64,000 nt of DNA from Spirochaetaceae bacterium (GTDB lineage Bacteria; Spirochaetota; Leptospiria; Leptospirales; Leptonemataceae): contig PBUB01000015.1 in NCBI GenBank assembly GCA_002729885.1, positions 164,001 through 228,000 of the forward strand. Reading direction: 5' to 3'. The notes beneath the pieces were generated by a model. It had not been told where the DNA came from. It ran no database searches and saw only the letters and a list, made by a program, of their open reading frames with translations. How positions within the stretch are numbered: position 1 is the stretch's first letter; each line of letters opens with the position of its first letter. Positions 52,568-61,477 of this stretch are shown in pieces. The position numbers were made by a program, and so were the translations under genes.

Positions 52568-53845
52568 TCAATCAGCTTTGCCGATTACGAATGTCATATT
52601 GGTGGTAGCGCTACCGCCGATGTTTAGCATTACACCGTTTTTTGCGCCTTCCACTTGATAATCGCCGGCCTGCCCGGTTACCTGCTTGTTGATATCCAGA
52701 GCCATACGAACTCCAGACGCTCCTACAGGATGCCCGGCACCGATGAGTCCACCGGATGGATTGATGGGCTTACCACCCTGAAAATCAATCTTACCGTCTT
52801 CGATTGCCTGATACTCTTCGCCAGGTCCGCTAATTCCAAAGGCTGAAATGGCTGCATACTCGCTGGAAGTGAAGCAGTCATGGGTTTCGATTACATCAAT
52901 CTTATCTATGTCCAGTTTGGCTCGGTCATAGGCCTCTTTAACAGCGCGACGAGTCCAGGGTAGCAGATAGGGATCGTCCTGGGATTCTTCCATTTTCTTA
53001 TCGAACAGCATAGGAGCCACTCGATGTCCCCAGCCCTTGATTACGGCATAATCGGAAACTTTCTTTCCTTTTCTGGAAGCGAAGTCTTTAGCATATCCTG
53101 GATTGGCGATGACCAGTAGAGCTGCCCCATCGGTTACCTGCGAGCAATCCGTAATGGACAGAACTCCGCCCACTTCTGCGTTGAAATCTCCGCCACGAGT
53201 CTTGGCATGATCGCCGCTCATGTACCAGCTTCTGGTCTGCGCCTTTGGATTTCTTTTCGCATTCGCATAGTTGATTCTGGAGATTTCACCCAGGTCATCC
53301 ATGATGCGGGATTCGCCGATGGACTTTCCATATCGTTTGAGGATATTGTCTGCCAGTCGGCCAAAAAGCTTGGGAAACGGGAATGGGATCCCTTTGGCCT
53401 CTTTTTCGTAGTAAGCAGCGGTTCCCAGGAAATCTCCACCCACGGCGGAGCTAACGGTTTTCATTACTTCCAGGCCCACTACTACAGCTACGTCGTAGTC
53501 CCCTGCTCTCAGCTTGGTGTTGGCTGCGTCCAGAGCCACAGAACCGGATGCGCAGGCAGCCTCGTAACGAGCCCCTGGAACACCGTAGAATGCAGGATGC
53601 ACTTCCGTCAAAAAGGCACCCAGGTGTCCCTGGCTGGCATACTGTTCTGCATCAAAATTACCTACAAATACAGCGATGCGGTTTTCCTGGTTCAGCTTCT
53701 TGATTTCATCGTAATCCAGCCCTGCCTGAGTAAGGCCATCTTCCACAACCTCACGCATCATGGACATGAAGGTCTTTCCTTCCTTGCTCCAGTTTCGGGC
53801 AAAATCCGTCTGGGCTCCCCCCAGGATAACGGTTTGATCTGACAT
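52568..53845 (-). CDS. SCP-x-type thiolase (acetyl-CoA acetyltransferase family)
   Basis: The 425-residue protein from ATG 53845 (GGAG upstream) keeps a full thiolase active site: nucleophile cysteine in [23 protein letters not shown] with the second-cysteine-equivalent histidine, and [16 protein letters not shown] with the base histidine. It is of the SCP-x/acetyl-CoA acetyltransferase type that cleaves or makes 3-ketoacyl-CoA. The frame extends upstream to 53974 but those residues (Ser/Glu/Arg-rich) look non-coding. It is separate from the other thiolase genes near 60-62 kb. Confidence 0.9.
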   Translation of the reverse strand: MSDQTVILGGAQTDFARNWSKEGKTFMSMMREVVEDGLTQAGLDYDEIKKLNQENRIAVFVGNFDAEQYASQGHLGAFLTEVHPAFYGVPGARYEAACASGSVALDAANTKLRAGDYDVAVVVGLEVMKTVSSAVGGDFLGTAAYYEKEAKGIPFPFPKLFGRLADNILKRYGKSIGESRIMDDLGEISRINYANAKRNPKAQTRSWYMSGDHAKTRGGDFNAEVGGVLSITDCSQVTDGAALLVIANPGYAKDFASRKGKKVSDYAVIKGWGHRVAPMLFDKKMEESQDDPYLLPWTRRAVKEAYDRAKLDIDKIDVIETHDCFTSSEYAAISAFGISGPGEEYQAIEDGKIDFQGGKPINPSGGLIGAGHPVGASGVRMALDINKQVTGQAGDYQVEGAKNGVMLNIGGSATTNMTFVIGKAD

Positions 53846-54061
53846 AAATGCTTCTCCTTTGTTTGGTCCCTGCCTTAAGCCCGGGGCTTCAGAACAGGCA
53901 TCCGGCCTGAGGTCTTCCGAAGACGACCAGCAGCTCCGTTTATCAGGTAACCAGGCAATGGCCACTATGGCCACGCCGCTGAAACAGTTTTTTTACCGGT
54001 TCCGGAGAGGCAAGAAGAGTTTGGCAGAGACTTAGCCTCCAGCGCCGGCCGAGCCCCGAGG

Positions 54062-55060
54062 CTAGAGATTCCCGCCGCCATCGGTCCAGAAACCGATAGC
54101 ATCACATCCTCTCACCGGATCAATTAGCTCTGGCATGGTTCTCTTTACGGCCTCGCAGCTTTCCGGGGACTGGGCCAGAATCTTGTACTGCTGGCCGTTG
54201 GTAATGTATAGATACTGCTTTTTTGCCTCTGTGCTGCTTCGACGGTCCACCGGCAATTGAGCAGGAACCACGGAACGAATCTCCGGGATCCAGTCCGGTC
54301 CGGCATCGCCTCCCGAATTAAAAAGCTGGCCCTGAGAACCGGGGAAATGCCCCTGAGATTGGTGGAATGTCTCCAGCCCGATGCGAATCTTAATTAGATC
54401 CTCTACTCGAAGAAAATCGCTTCGGGAAGCTCGCGCCAGGGATTCCATCCTGCTATACGTTTCTGGATCCAGTACGGATTTAAGAGGTTGCAGATGCTTT
54501 CTTTCGAATTTCTGCTGAGGCTGATCCCTGTAAAATCGATAACCTGAAAACAGAGCCAGCAGGATGATGCCCAGAGTGATCCATGTAATTCGGCGTAATC
54601 GACGCAAATAATGGTCTCTGGAAGTCAGATAGGCCGGTCGAATAGATTTCCAGCGATCTTCCAGAGAATCCAGTCTGGCAGAAGCCTGCCTCAGCCCTCC
54701 GGAAAGAGCGGAACCTTTTTCCTCCGATTCTACGCTGAATCGATGCAATTCCTGTAGATTCTCCGGATTGGGGGCTCGAAATTTCTGCAGTAATCTGCTC
54801 AACCATCCGGGGCTTTTCACTGGTTCCGCGGATTTCTCCAGCTCGTCCAATCTCTGTCCCAGATGCTCCAGATCCTTCTCCAGATACTCCGCCAGCAATC
54901 GGCTGTCCCGAATGGAGGAATCCGCCAGTGTTTCCACGGATTCCAGACGCTGCCTGGCATGGAGCAACTCTCGCTCCAGTTCCTCATGGATGAACTCCAG
55001 ATTCTTTTCCTCTGAAGTGAGGGATGGATAGCCGGGAAGCATTCGAGCAATGGATGGCAT
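54062..55060 (-). CDS. Membrane-anchored coiled-coil protein with pseudopilin-like C-terminus
   Basis: The 332-residue protein has an N-terminal coiled coil (about 15-80, HEELERELLHARQRLESVETLADS). One membrane helix follows (RITWITLGIILLALFSGYRF, about 165-184). The C-terminal domain (LIKIRIGLETFHQSQGHFPGSQGQLFN, KKQYLYITNGQQYKILAQSPESCE, GCDAIGFWTDGGGNL) is built like a GspG major pseudopilin after its helix. The cytoplasmic coiled coil and the single membrane crossing are unlike pseudopilins. It may sense or scaffold a secretion machine. The start (ATG 55060) has no clear site. Confidence 0.55.
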   Translation of the reverse strand: MPSIARMLPGYPSLTSEEKNLEFIHEELERELLHARQRLESVETLADSSIRDSRLLAEYLEKDLEHLGQRLDELEKSAEPVKSPGWLSRLLQKFRAPNPENLQELHRFSVESEEKGSALSGGLRQASARLDSLEDRWKSIRPAYLTSRDHYLRRLRRITWITLGIILLALFSGYRFYRDQPQQKFERKHLQPLKSVLDPETYSRMESLARASRSDFLRVEDLIKIRIGLETFHQSQGHFPGSQGQLFNSGGDAGPDWIPEIRSVVPAQLPVDRRSSTEAKKQYLYITNGQQYKILAQSPESCEAVKRTMPELIDPVRGCDAIGFWTDGGGNL

Positions 55061-55235
55061 AATTGAAAGTCAAAGTGGCCTCGCTGCTGTCATGGAGAAT
55101 TTCAGTGGGGCCAAACCTTCGTTTTTTGAAAAACAACTTGCGCGCTTTCTGACTGGAATGAAAGCCTAAAAAAACATCATATTGCCCTGGATCAGGCATT
55201 GAGATGCCCTCATTTTAGGCAAACGGAGAGTAAAG

Positions 55236-56378
55236 ATGAAGAAAGCAGCAAGTAGTCTTCTGGCTATTTCCATCGCAGTGATGCTGGCCTCCCCGCTCCT
55301 GGCGGAAGAGCCAGAATATGGAGCGATCGAGGTACAGACAGATCTGGTTTCTAACTATATCTGGAGAGGCCAGGATGTAATGGCCATATATGCGCGCCAG
55401 AATGGCGAACAGTACGGCGCCAACTCGGGGGCCTGGACATTTCAACCCAGCATCACGTGGATCGCACCCACCGGTGGATTCTTCGTAAATATCTGGGGAT
55501 CTTTTGCTCTTGAAGGGCGGCAGGACGTGGATACGGACCAGAGAATTCAGACCGGTCCAGGTGCAGCCTTCGTAGGAAATTCCAACTGGTTTGATCCTGC
55601 TCTGGGGACGGCCATCGCCAATGCAGGCCCCAATGCGAATACGGCTCCTATCTCGGCCTATACAGCCCTGCCAGGAATGTATCCGGAAGCCAACGGAACT
55701 CGCAGAGTGGATGAGCTGGACGTTACCATCGGCTATGAGATGGATTCTACAATAGGAGTCATCGGGTTTGGCCTCATCCATTATGCTTACTCAAGCCCCC
55801 TGGTAAAATCGGATTACGGAAACTTGAACGGCTATTATGGAAATGAAGCTTATATGACCTATTCCCCGGCCTTTCTCAGGGAACTGACTTTAAGTTATTA
55901 CTCGGAGCTTACGAACATCTGGCAGTATATTCAGCTGGGATACGCAGATACCTATGGAATCAACGATACGCTGTCCATTGACTACGGACTGAGTGCTGCC
56001 TACTCGATTTACAATCAGGTCCATGGAATGAACGATATCTCCGCCAACCTGGGTGTCTCGGCAGCCATGGGAAATGGCACTTTTTCTGTTTCCTACAATG
56101 TGAGCTATCGCCCGGAGCTCAAGCTCTACGAATGGCTTTATGATGCGGATGCATATAACAATCTGCCGGTCTGGGTAGATGGTGGAAGCACCGGCTTCGA
56201 TGGCATGGTTACCGATCCATCCAGATCTCAGGGAATCGTAAACGATTATATAAACAATACCGTTACCACCCAGATCCAGAATCAGACCGGAAATGCGAAC
56301 TATACATACACTCCTCGAATGGAGATTCCGCGATTTGTCCACTACGTCAAATTCAGCTATACATATTTGATTGAGTGA
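55236..56378 (+). CDS. TorF-like outer membrane beta-barrel protein
   Basis: The 380-residue protein begins with a signal peptide (SSLLAISIAVMLASPLLAEE). The mature N-terminus has IEVQTDLVSNYIWRGQDV, the start of the TorF (Gcw_chp) family of putative porins. The rest alternates aromatic strands with Gly/Asn-rich loops and ends HYVKFSYTYLIE, a barrel terminus. The likely role is a porin or OMP of unknown specificity. A 175-base A/T-rich gap separates it from the divergent pseudopilin-like gene, and GGAGAG precedes the ATG. Confidence 0.7.
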   Translation: MKKAASSLLAISIAVMLASPLLAEEPEYGAIEVQTDLVSNYIWRGQDVMAIYARQNGEQYGANSGAWTFQPSITWIAPTGGFFVNIWGSFALEGRQDVDTDQRIQTGPGAAFVGNSNWFDPALGTAIANAGPNANTAPISAYTALPGMYPEANGTRRVDELDVTIGYEMDSTIGVIGFGLIHYAYSSPLVKSDYGNLNGYYGNEAYMTYSPAFLRELTLSYYSELTNIWQYIQLGYADTYGINDTLSIDYGLSAAYSIYNQVHGMNDISANLGVSAAMGNGTFSVSYNVSYRPELKLYEWLYDADAYNNLPVWVDGGSTGFDGMVTDPSRSQGIVNDYINNTVTTQIQNQTGNANYTYTPRMEIPRFVHYVKFSYTYLIE

Positions 56379-56442
56379 AATAGCGTAAGTTCAGATAAAA
56401 GCAAATCCAGTCTTCGCAGATGCAAAGGACCGGACAGAAACA

Positions 56443-56480
56443 GGCTGACCAATCATTCCGATGGGTCAGCCTTACTTTTT
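56443..56480 (+). terminator. Terminator of the TorF-like gene
   Basis: An 8-bp stem (GGCTGACC at 56443-56450, GGTCAGCC at 56464-56471) is followed by TTACTTTTTG. It lies between two convergent genes, the OMP and the MFS transporter. Confidence 0.8.
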
Positions 56481-56523
56481 GTGCTGCTACTGGGCTATTC
56501 GGCCGAATTCAGGCTGGCCGGAA

Positions 56524-57750
56524 TCAGGCAAGCCGATGCCTCTTTCGCATAAAATTCCAGGATGTAAGTATCAGAGCTCCTAGCAGAAGAAATGCGCCAG
56601 CCCCCTCATAAAGCCGATCCAGGCCGGTTCCTCCGCGAAGAGGCTCCGTTATAACAGGCGAAAAGAACTGTCCAAGAAAGATCGCCGCCCCCAGGGCTCC
56701 CACAACTCGACCGCGAAACGCTTCGGGCGTTACAGCTACCACCCAGAGATTCAGATTTGGCATGAGCATTCCAAAGCCCAGACCGCAGATGGCCAGACCT
56801 ATCCAGACCTGAATCAATGAAGTTGCACTTCCAAAAATAAGGTATCCGGTTCCCATAAACAGACAAATAAGAACACAGATCATTAAATGCGAAAATCGCT
56901 TTCGCAGATGACCAAAATTCAAAGAACAAATCGATGAGACCAGGGTAGCCAGAGCAATGGAAGCCCCGCTTATAAAGCCCTTCGCCTGGAACTGCTGTTC
57001 TAGAAAGAAAGGCAATTGCACCGGAATCAAATAGAATACCACCATCCCTGCGAAGGCAAAGAAAAGCAAGAAGCCAATCACCGGAAGATGGAGGGACTCT
57101 GGATCTCCTGGAAGGGCGGATTCGTAAGCCTGCTTTCTCTGAGGTTCAAAAACAGCGATGGCTGCAACCGGAGCTAGAAAGAATGCAAAGGAATATACCA
57201 GGAAAGGACCACGCCAGGACCATTCGGAAAGGGCCCCACCGGCCAGCAAGAATACGACTCCGCCCAGCCCCATAAAGGCGGCCTGATATCCCATAAATCG
57301 CGCTCTTTCAGGGCCAAAAAAATAGTCGGATATGAGAGCCGTGGCCGACGTAATTACTCCTGCCACGCTTATTCCAAGAATGGCACGGGAAATAAGAATT
57401 GAAACCAGCGAATCCAGCAGGAAGCCGGCCGTGCCGCTAAAACCATATAGAACAATGCATAGAATCAATAGCCGCTTTCGTCCGAATCGGTCGGCCACCC
57501 ATCCAGCCAGAGGAGCAGAAAGAGCGATAAATAGAGCCGGCAGGGTCAAGAGTAGCTTAACCCAGAAAGCCACATCCGGAATGTCATGGAAGTGTTTCTT
57601 CATGGCCGGTAAGGAAGGCGACATGGTAGCCCCGGCCATTACAGTCAAGGAGCTGGCCGCCAGAAGAGAAAACCGCAGCCATGCATTCAGTCGGTTTTCT
57701 GAGTTAGTTCCGGATCGATCCTCCGACGGGCTGGAAGTGTTTGATGTCAT
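56524..57750 (-). CDS. Major facilitator superfamily transporter
   Basis: The 408-residue protein (from ATG 57750) has 12 hydrophobic segments and the MFS signature GWVADRFGRKRLL in the loop between helices 2 and 3. A second-half equivalent (FGHLRKRFSHL) is present, and helix 5 has GISVAGVITSATALI. Drug:H+ antiporter-like DHA1 transporters look like this. Its start lies inside the end of the AMP-ligase gene (47-base overlap), so it is the last gene of that operon and may export a product or import a substrate. Confidence 0.8.
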   Translation of the reverse strand: MTSNTSSPSEDRSGTNSENRLNAWLRFSLLAASSLTVMAGATMSPSLPAMKKHFHDIPDVAFWVKLLLTLPALFIALSAPLAGWVADRFGRKRLLILCIVLYGFSGTAGFLLDSLVSILISRAILGISVAGVITSATALISDYFFGPERARFMGYQAAFMGLGGVVFLLAGGALSEWSWRGPFLVYSFAFFLAPVAAIAVFEPQRKQAYESALPGDPESLHLPVIGFLLFFAFAGMVVFYLIPVQLPFFLEQQFQAKGFISGASIALATLVSSICSLNFGHLRKRFSHLMICVLICLFMGTGYLIFGSATSLIQVWIGLAICGLGFGMLMPNLNLWVVAVTPEAFRGRVVGALGAAIFLGQFFSPVITEPLRGGTGLDRLYEGAGAFLLLGALILTSWNFMRKRHRLA

Positions 57751-59728
57751 AGAGTGTACCTGCTCGTGCCTTCTGCGGTTTCCACACAGCCTCCACGCGC
57801 ATACCGGTATGGATCTCACTTACATCCAGGCCATCTACCAGATGGTAGAGATGTGTATGGGTTCCATCAAGCTTTATATAGCCGTAGGTATAGGGAGGCT
57901 TTCGCGGCTGGCCGGGATATTCAAGATAAACGGTGGTGAAGCTTTCCAGAACTCCTGTTCCGGGCACCTCTACATATTCCGAGCATTCCAGAAAGCAGAC
58001 TCCGCAATAGATCTTTGGCGGGACCTGCACTTTGTGGCAACCAAGGCAACGAGTACCATAGATTTTTTCCTCTTCCTTGAGGCCAGTGTAAAACCTGGAA
58101 AGAGCTCTACCGTACACCCATCGGTATTCGATATCTACCGAACCTGGAATTCGATTGAGTAGTTTCTGATTCCTGAGATATTCTTCGGCCATGCGAAGCT
58201 TCTGAATCTCACCCGAGGAGCTTCTGGGAAAGGAGCCTGCTGGAATAATCTTTCCCGGGATTTGCTCCGGCGAAAGATCGTTTCTCAATCTATTTTTGAT
58301 TTCACCGGAATCCACAGCCGATGAGTCTTCCAGCCTAACGAAGGCGAAAAGTTCCTGGCCGTATTTCGCATCCGCAACTCCTGTTACGGCCGCCTCCAGA
58401 ATATCAGAATAACTGAGCAAGGATCTCTCGATTTCCGGGGCGATGATAACTTCATCCGCTCGAACAATCCTTTCCGACAATCTGGAGACAACTCGAAGAG
58501 CGCCATTTTCTATAAAGCCAAAATCACCGGTGGAAATCCAACCCTGGTTTTCGGCGCTGGAGGAAGCTTCCGCCGATCCATAGGAATCTTGCTCAGGATG
58601 AATGGGCCCGGATCCAGCCATACTGGGAATTTGTACATCGGATATGCGACATTGAATCTCACCCATCGCCTGTTCAGCCGGGTTCCGGGCACGATTATCC
58701 AGGGGCACAATGCGAACCTCTACACCGGGCAAAGAGGATCCACAGTCAGAAGTATCTGGAGGATCCTTCACCATTGTTACAGGACCTGCGCCCTCCGCAA
58801 TTCCGTAGCTTTGAAGCAGCGAAGTACCGCACCTCTTTAGAATGGACCGGGTCTGTGAACCGAGACCTCCACCGGACGCAACCACCATCCTGAATTTCGA
58901 TAATTCCTGATCGGATTGTAAGATGAGTTTTTCCAGCTCCCGGGCCGGTGCCATTCGCACGGAAGATTTCAGGGTCCCTGTAAGATCCAGAGAGCAGCCA
59001 GCGGCCATGGCAGCCAGCGGCCCCATTACCAGATCTTGAATGCAGGAAAAATCACTACTGGAATAGAGAATATCTTCCGGTTGTAATTCTAATCTCCTGG
59101 CTACGGTGGCGGCGCGACTGGCCAGACCATGCCCCAGAAACACTGGATGGGGATCTGCTTCTGTGCCAGAGGAAAAAACTATAAGCGCACAATTGAGACT
59201 CTCTGAACCAGGACCTGCCTGCTCCAGGCCTGCCTGCTGCCCCATGCCCTCCGAGGCACTCCGTAAAGAGGGATGTTCGAGGCCGCCAGAGGAGACGGGT
59301 TCTGGAACGATAGTGTCGAGGCCGGAATGCGAAAATGCACCATCCAGATGATGCAGGCTGGACCACACTGGTTGCAATACAGATTCCAGATCACTGTGAA
59401 AGCTCAAATATGTAGCTTCCACAGAATTCATCAGTTGAATCAGGCGGCCGGCAGACCAGTAGCTGCTGATCAGCACCGGTATCGCACCAAGGGACAGAAG
59501 AGAAAAGAGTTCTAGAATGGAATCCATACTGGAGCTGTAAAGGGCAACTCTAACGCCAGGTTGCAGACCGGCTTCAATCAATGCGGCCTTTCGCTTCCTT
59601 ACAGCAGTCTCAAATTCGCTGTAGGAAGTAGTGCTGCCTGACGTATGCAGAAAAGTGCGATCTGCGAATTCAACACCGGACTCCAGAAGGTTCAACAATT
59701 CGGCATTCTTAAAAATAGAATCTGGCAT
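57704..59728 (-). CDS. Acyl-CoA-synthetase-like adenylation domain fused to DUF35
   Basis: ATG 59728 is preferred (GAGG upstream). The 674-residue protein has an ANL adenylation domain (about 1-530) with SYGIAEGAG, STGDFGF and KIIPAGSFPRSSSGEIQK, and then a C-terminal DUF35 unit. The DUF35 part is a zinc-ribbon (CLGCH, CGVCF) and an OB-fold (PGTGVLESFTTVYLEYPGQPRKPPYTYGYIKLDG). Several ANL residues are changed. The A3 motif is FSSGTEADPHPV rather than SGTTG.PKG. In A10 the essential lysine after the SG is Glu. The family makes acyl-AMP and then acyl-CoA. DUF35 proteins couple thiolases to other enzymes and hand over acyl-CoA. The domain may act as a binding or scaffold protein here. Confidence 0.75.
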   Translation of the reverse strand: MPDSIFKNAELLNLLESGVEFADRTFLHTSGSTTSYSEFETAVRKRKAALIEAGLQPGVRVALYSSSMDSILELFSLLSLGAIPVLISSYWSAGRLIQLMNSVEATYLSFHSDLESVLQPVWSSLHHLDGAFSHSGLDTIVPEPVSSGGLEHPSLRSASEGMGQQAGLEQAGPGSESLNCALIVFSSGTEADPHPVFLGHGLASRAATVARRLELQPEDILYSSSDFSCIQDLVMGPLAAMAAGCSLDLTGTLKSSVRMAPARELEKLILQSDQELSKFRMVVASGGGLGSQTRSILKRCGTSLLQSYGIAEGAGPVTMVKDPPDTSDCGSSLPGVEVRIVPLDNRARNPAEQAMGEIQCRISDVQIPSMAGSGPIHPEQDSYGSAEASSSAENQGWISTGDFGFIENGALRVVSRLSERIVRADEVIIAPEIERSLLSYSDILEAAVTGVADAKYGQELFAFVRLEDSSAVDSGEIKNRLRNDLSPEQIPGKIIPAGSFPRSSSGEIQKLRMAEEYLRNQKLLNRIPGSVDIEYRWVYGRALSRFYTGLKEEEKIYGTRCLGCHKVQVPPKIYCGVCFLECSEYVEVPGTGVLESFTTVYLEYPGQPRKPPYTYGYIKLDGTHTHLYHLVDGLDVSEIHTGMRVEAVWKPQKARAGTLYDIKHFQPVGGSIRN

Positions 59729-59735
59729 GGTTTCC

Positions 59736-60218
59736 TCATTTCTTTTGAAAATAGAGAATGTCTCGGATGCTTCCTTTCCTCTCATCTGCGAATACAGCAA
59801 GCAGCGGACTTCCTTCCTGCAGCTCTTTCAGAGTTTCCAGTGGTCCCACCACCAGATGAATGAGATCTGTTTCCACCCCGGGATAGGAAATGGAAGCCAG
59901 CATGTACGGCGGCTGGACTCCTTCCGGCAGATTCCAGGGAGCCCTGTGCACAATGGTTCCAACCTTCAAGACAGGAGAGTCCTGGACCTCGACAAGAGTA
60001 TCGCATCTTCCCCCAAATGGAGACCTGGACTGGGCGGGTAGAAAATGCTTACCTGTTTTATTACACTTCCCTGCTCTTAGTTCACCGCTTCGCAGCGCTG
60101 TAAGGAAAGCACCGATGACTGCTCCTGGATTCCAGTTATAATCCAGATGCACGCTTCCTTCCATTACCAACGATGGAATCTGGCTGTTTCTTCCTGTATC
60201 CGATTTCGCTTCGCTCAT
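59736..60218 (-). CDS. Stand-alone DUF35 OB-fold protein
   Basis: The 160-residue protein (from ATG 60218, GGAG six bases upstream) has a DUF35 layout: an N-terminal helix (NPGAVIGAFLTALRSGELRAGKC), a degenerate rubredoxin-like knuckle (CNKTGKHFLPAQSRSPFGGRC, with lost metal cysteines), and an OB-fold (PPYMLASISYPGVETDLIHLVVG). It sits directly after the two thiolase genes and before the AMP-ligase/DUF35 fusion. Archaeal DUF35 proteins hold a thiolase and HMG-CoA synthase together; a bridging role is inferred here. Confidence 0.7.
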   Translation of the reverse strand: MSEAKSDTGRNSQIPSLVMEGSVHLDYNWNPGAVIGAFLTALRSGELRAGKCNKTGKHFLPAQSRSPFGGRCDTLVEVQDSPVLKVGTIVHRAPWNLPEGVQPPYMLASISYPGVETDLIHLVVGPLETLKELQEGSPLLAVFADERKGSIRDILYFQKK

Positions 60219-60291
60219 TACATTCTCCGCTGCACATTCTCTGTCCACAATGCGCCGTTCATATCAGGGCCCTGGCAAATCGTCCGACGTT

Positions 60292-61473
60292 TCAGTCTTT
60301 CGCTTTCTCAAGCTCCTTATCTGAACTTAGAATCATAACTGTATGAAACTGAATGGCTCCGCCCCATCCCTGTGCCAGGCCGATCTTTGCTCCGGGCACC
60401 TGTCGGTCCCCGGCCCGACCCATAACCTGTAGCGCCACCTCTGCCTGACGAATGATTGCGCTGGCTCCAATGGAATTGTTGGAAAGAACGCCTCCGGAAG
60501 GGTTAACGGGCAGCTTCCCCTCCATGGACGTCACCCCTTGCTCGATCAATTTATAGGACTCCCCAGGTTCGCACAGCCCCAGGGCATCATACCAGAACAA
60601 ATGCTGACTGGAGAAAGCATCGTAGAGTTCCATAACATCCAGCTCCTCCAGTGGATCGGTTATACCAACTGCACGATAACATCTCTGAGCCGCCTCTCGC
60701 AGGGCCACCGCATCTCCCCAGTCGCGGTCGGGATAATTTACACCATCCGAGATTGTGGCCGCTGCCTGGATCCAGGCCAGAGGAACATCCAGCGTTTCCG
60801 CCAGTCTTTCGCTAACCAGAACCATAGCACAGGCCGCATCGGAAGTAGGACAGGCGTCCAGAAGCCTCAGAGGGGTGGAAAGCCAGTTCATGGATTTCAT
60901 CAATTCGTTGGAGATCTGCGGAAGCTTTAGCTGAGCGTTTGGATTCCTTAATGCATTCTTTCGCATCATGGTTCCGATGGTTGCAAAGTGATCTTCGTTT
61001 ACCTCTGGATGATGACTCATGTATATACGAGTTTGATTGGCCACAGCCGATGGAGCACCTCCTGCGAAATCCCTTCCCATGGTAGGCGAATAGACCAGCG
61101 AGAGGCCCTGTTGCACCGACGATTCGCTGAGTTTATCTCCAGACACCACCAGAACAGCGTCGAACATTCCGGAAGCCACCAGGTAATACCCGGCGATGGT
61201 AGTAGATGCTCCCACCGTGCCACCGGTCTGTATGCGAAAATGACTCTTCAAAACACCGAGAGAGTAGTCCGCTGCCCAGTGCTCAGGCTCCCCTACCCCT
61301 TCGAAGAATTCCGGCCCGCTTCCCATAACCGTGCCCTGAATATCTTCCTCCGAAAGCCCTGCGTCGCTCAACGCCAGATCGCAGGCTTCGCCAATCAGCT
61401 CGGGGAAATTTACATCCCTGCGTTTTAGCTTTGTTCTGGTCTGTCCTATTCCTGCAATGGCTACTTTCTGCAT
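60292..61473 (-). CDS. Thiolase-like protein with substituted catalytic residues
   Basis: The 393-residue protein is a thiolase of the SCP-x/lipid-transfer group: VAIAGIGQTRTKLKRRD at the start, VMELYDAFSSQHLFW in place of HDCFT, and KLPVNPSGGVLSNNSIGASA. The nucleophile region reads IQTGGTVGAS where thiolases have Cys. The base histidine of GHP is replaced, as GVLSNNSIG. Archaeal relatives that work with DUF35 also lack parts of the classical site. It starts five bases after the next gene, so the two are coupled, and an active heterodimer is possible. Confidence 0.75.
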   Translation of the reverse strand: MQKVAIAGIGQTRTKLKRRDVNFPELIGEACDLALSDAGLSEEDIQGTVMGSGPEFFEGVGEPEHWAADYSLGVLKSHFRIQTGGTVGASTTIAGYYLVASGMFDAVLVVSGDKLSESSVQQGLSLVYSPTMGRDFAGGAPSAVANQTRIYMSHHPEVNEDHFATIGTMMRKNALRNPNAQLKLPQISNELMKSMNWLSTPLRLLDACPTSDAACAMVLVSERLAETLDVPLAWIQAAATISDGVNYPDRDWGDAVALREAAQRCYRAVGITDPLEELDVMELYDAFSSQHLFWYDALGLCEPGESYKLIEQGVTSMEGKLPVNPSGGVLSNNSIGASAIIRQAEVALQVMGRAGDRQVPGAKIGLAQGWGGAIQFHTVMILSSDKELEKAKD

Positions 61474-61477
61474 TATC

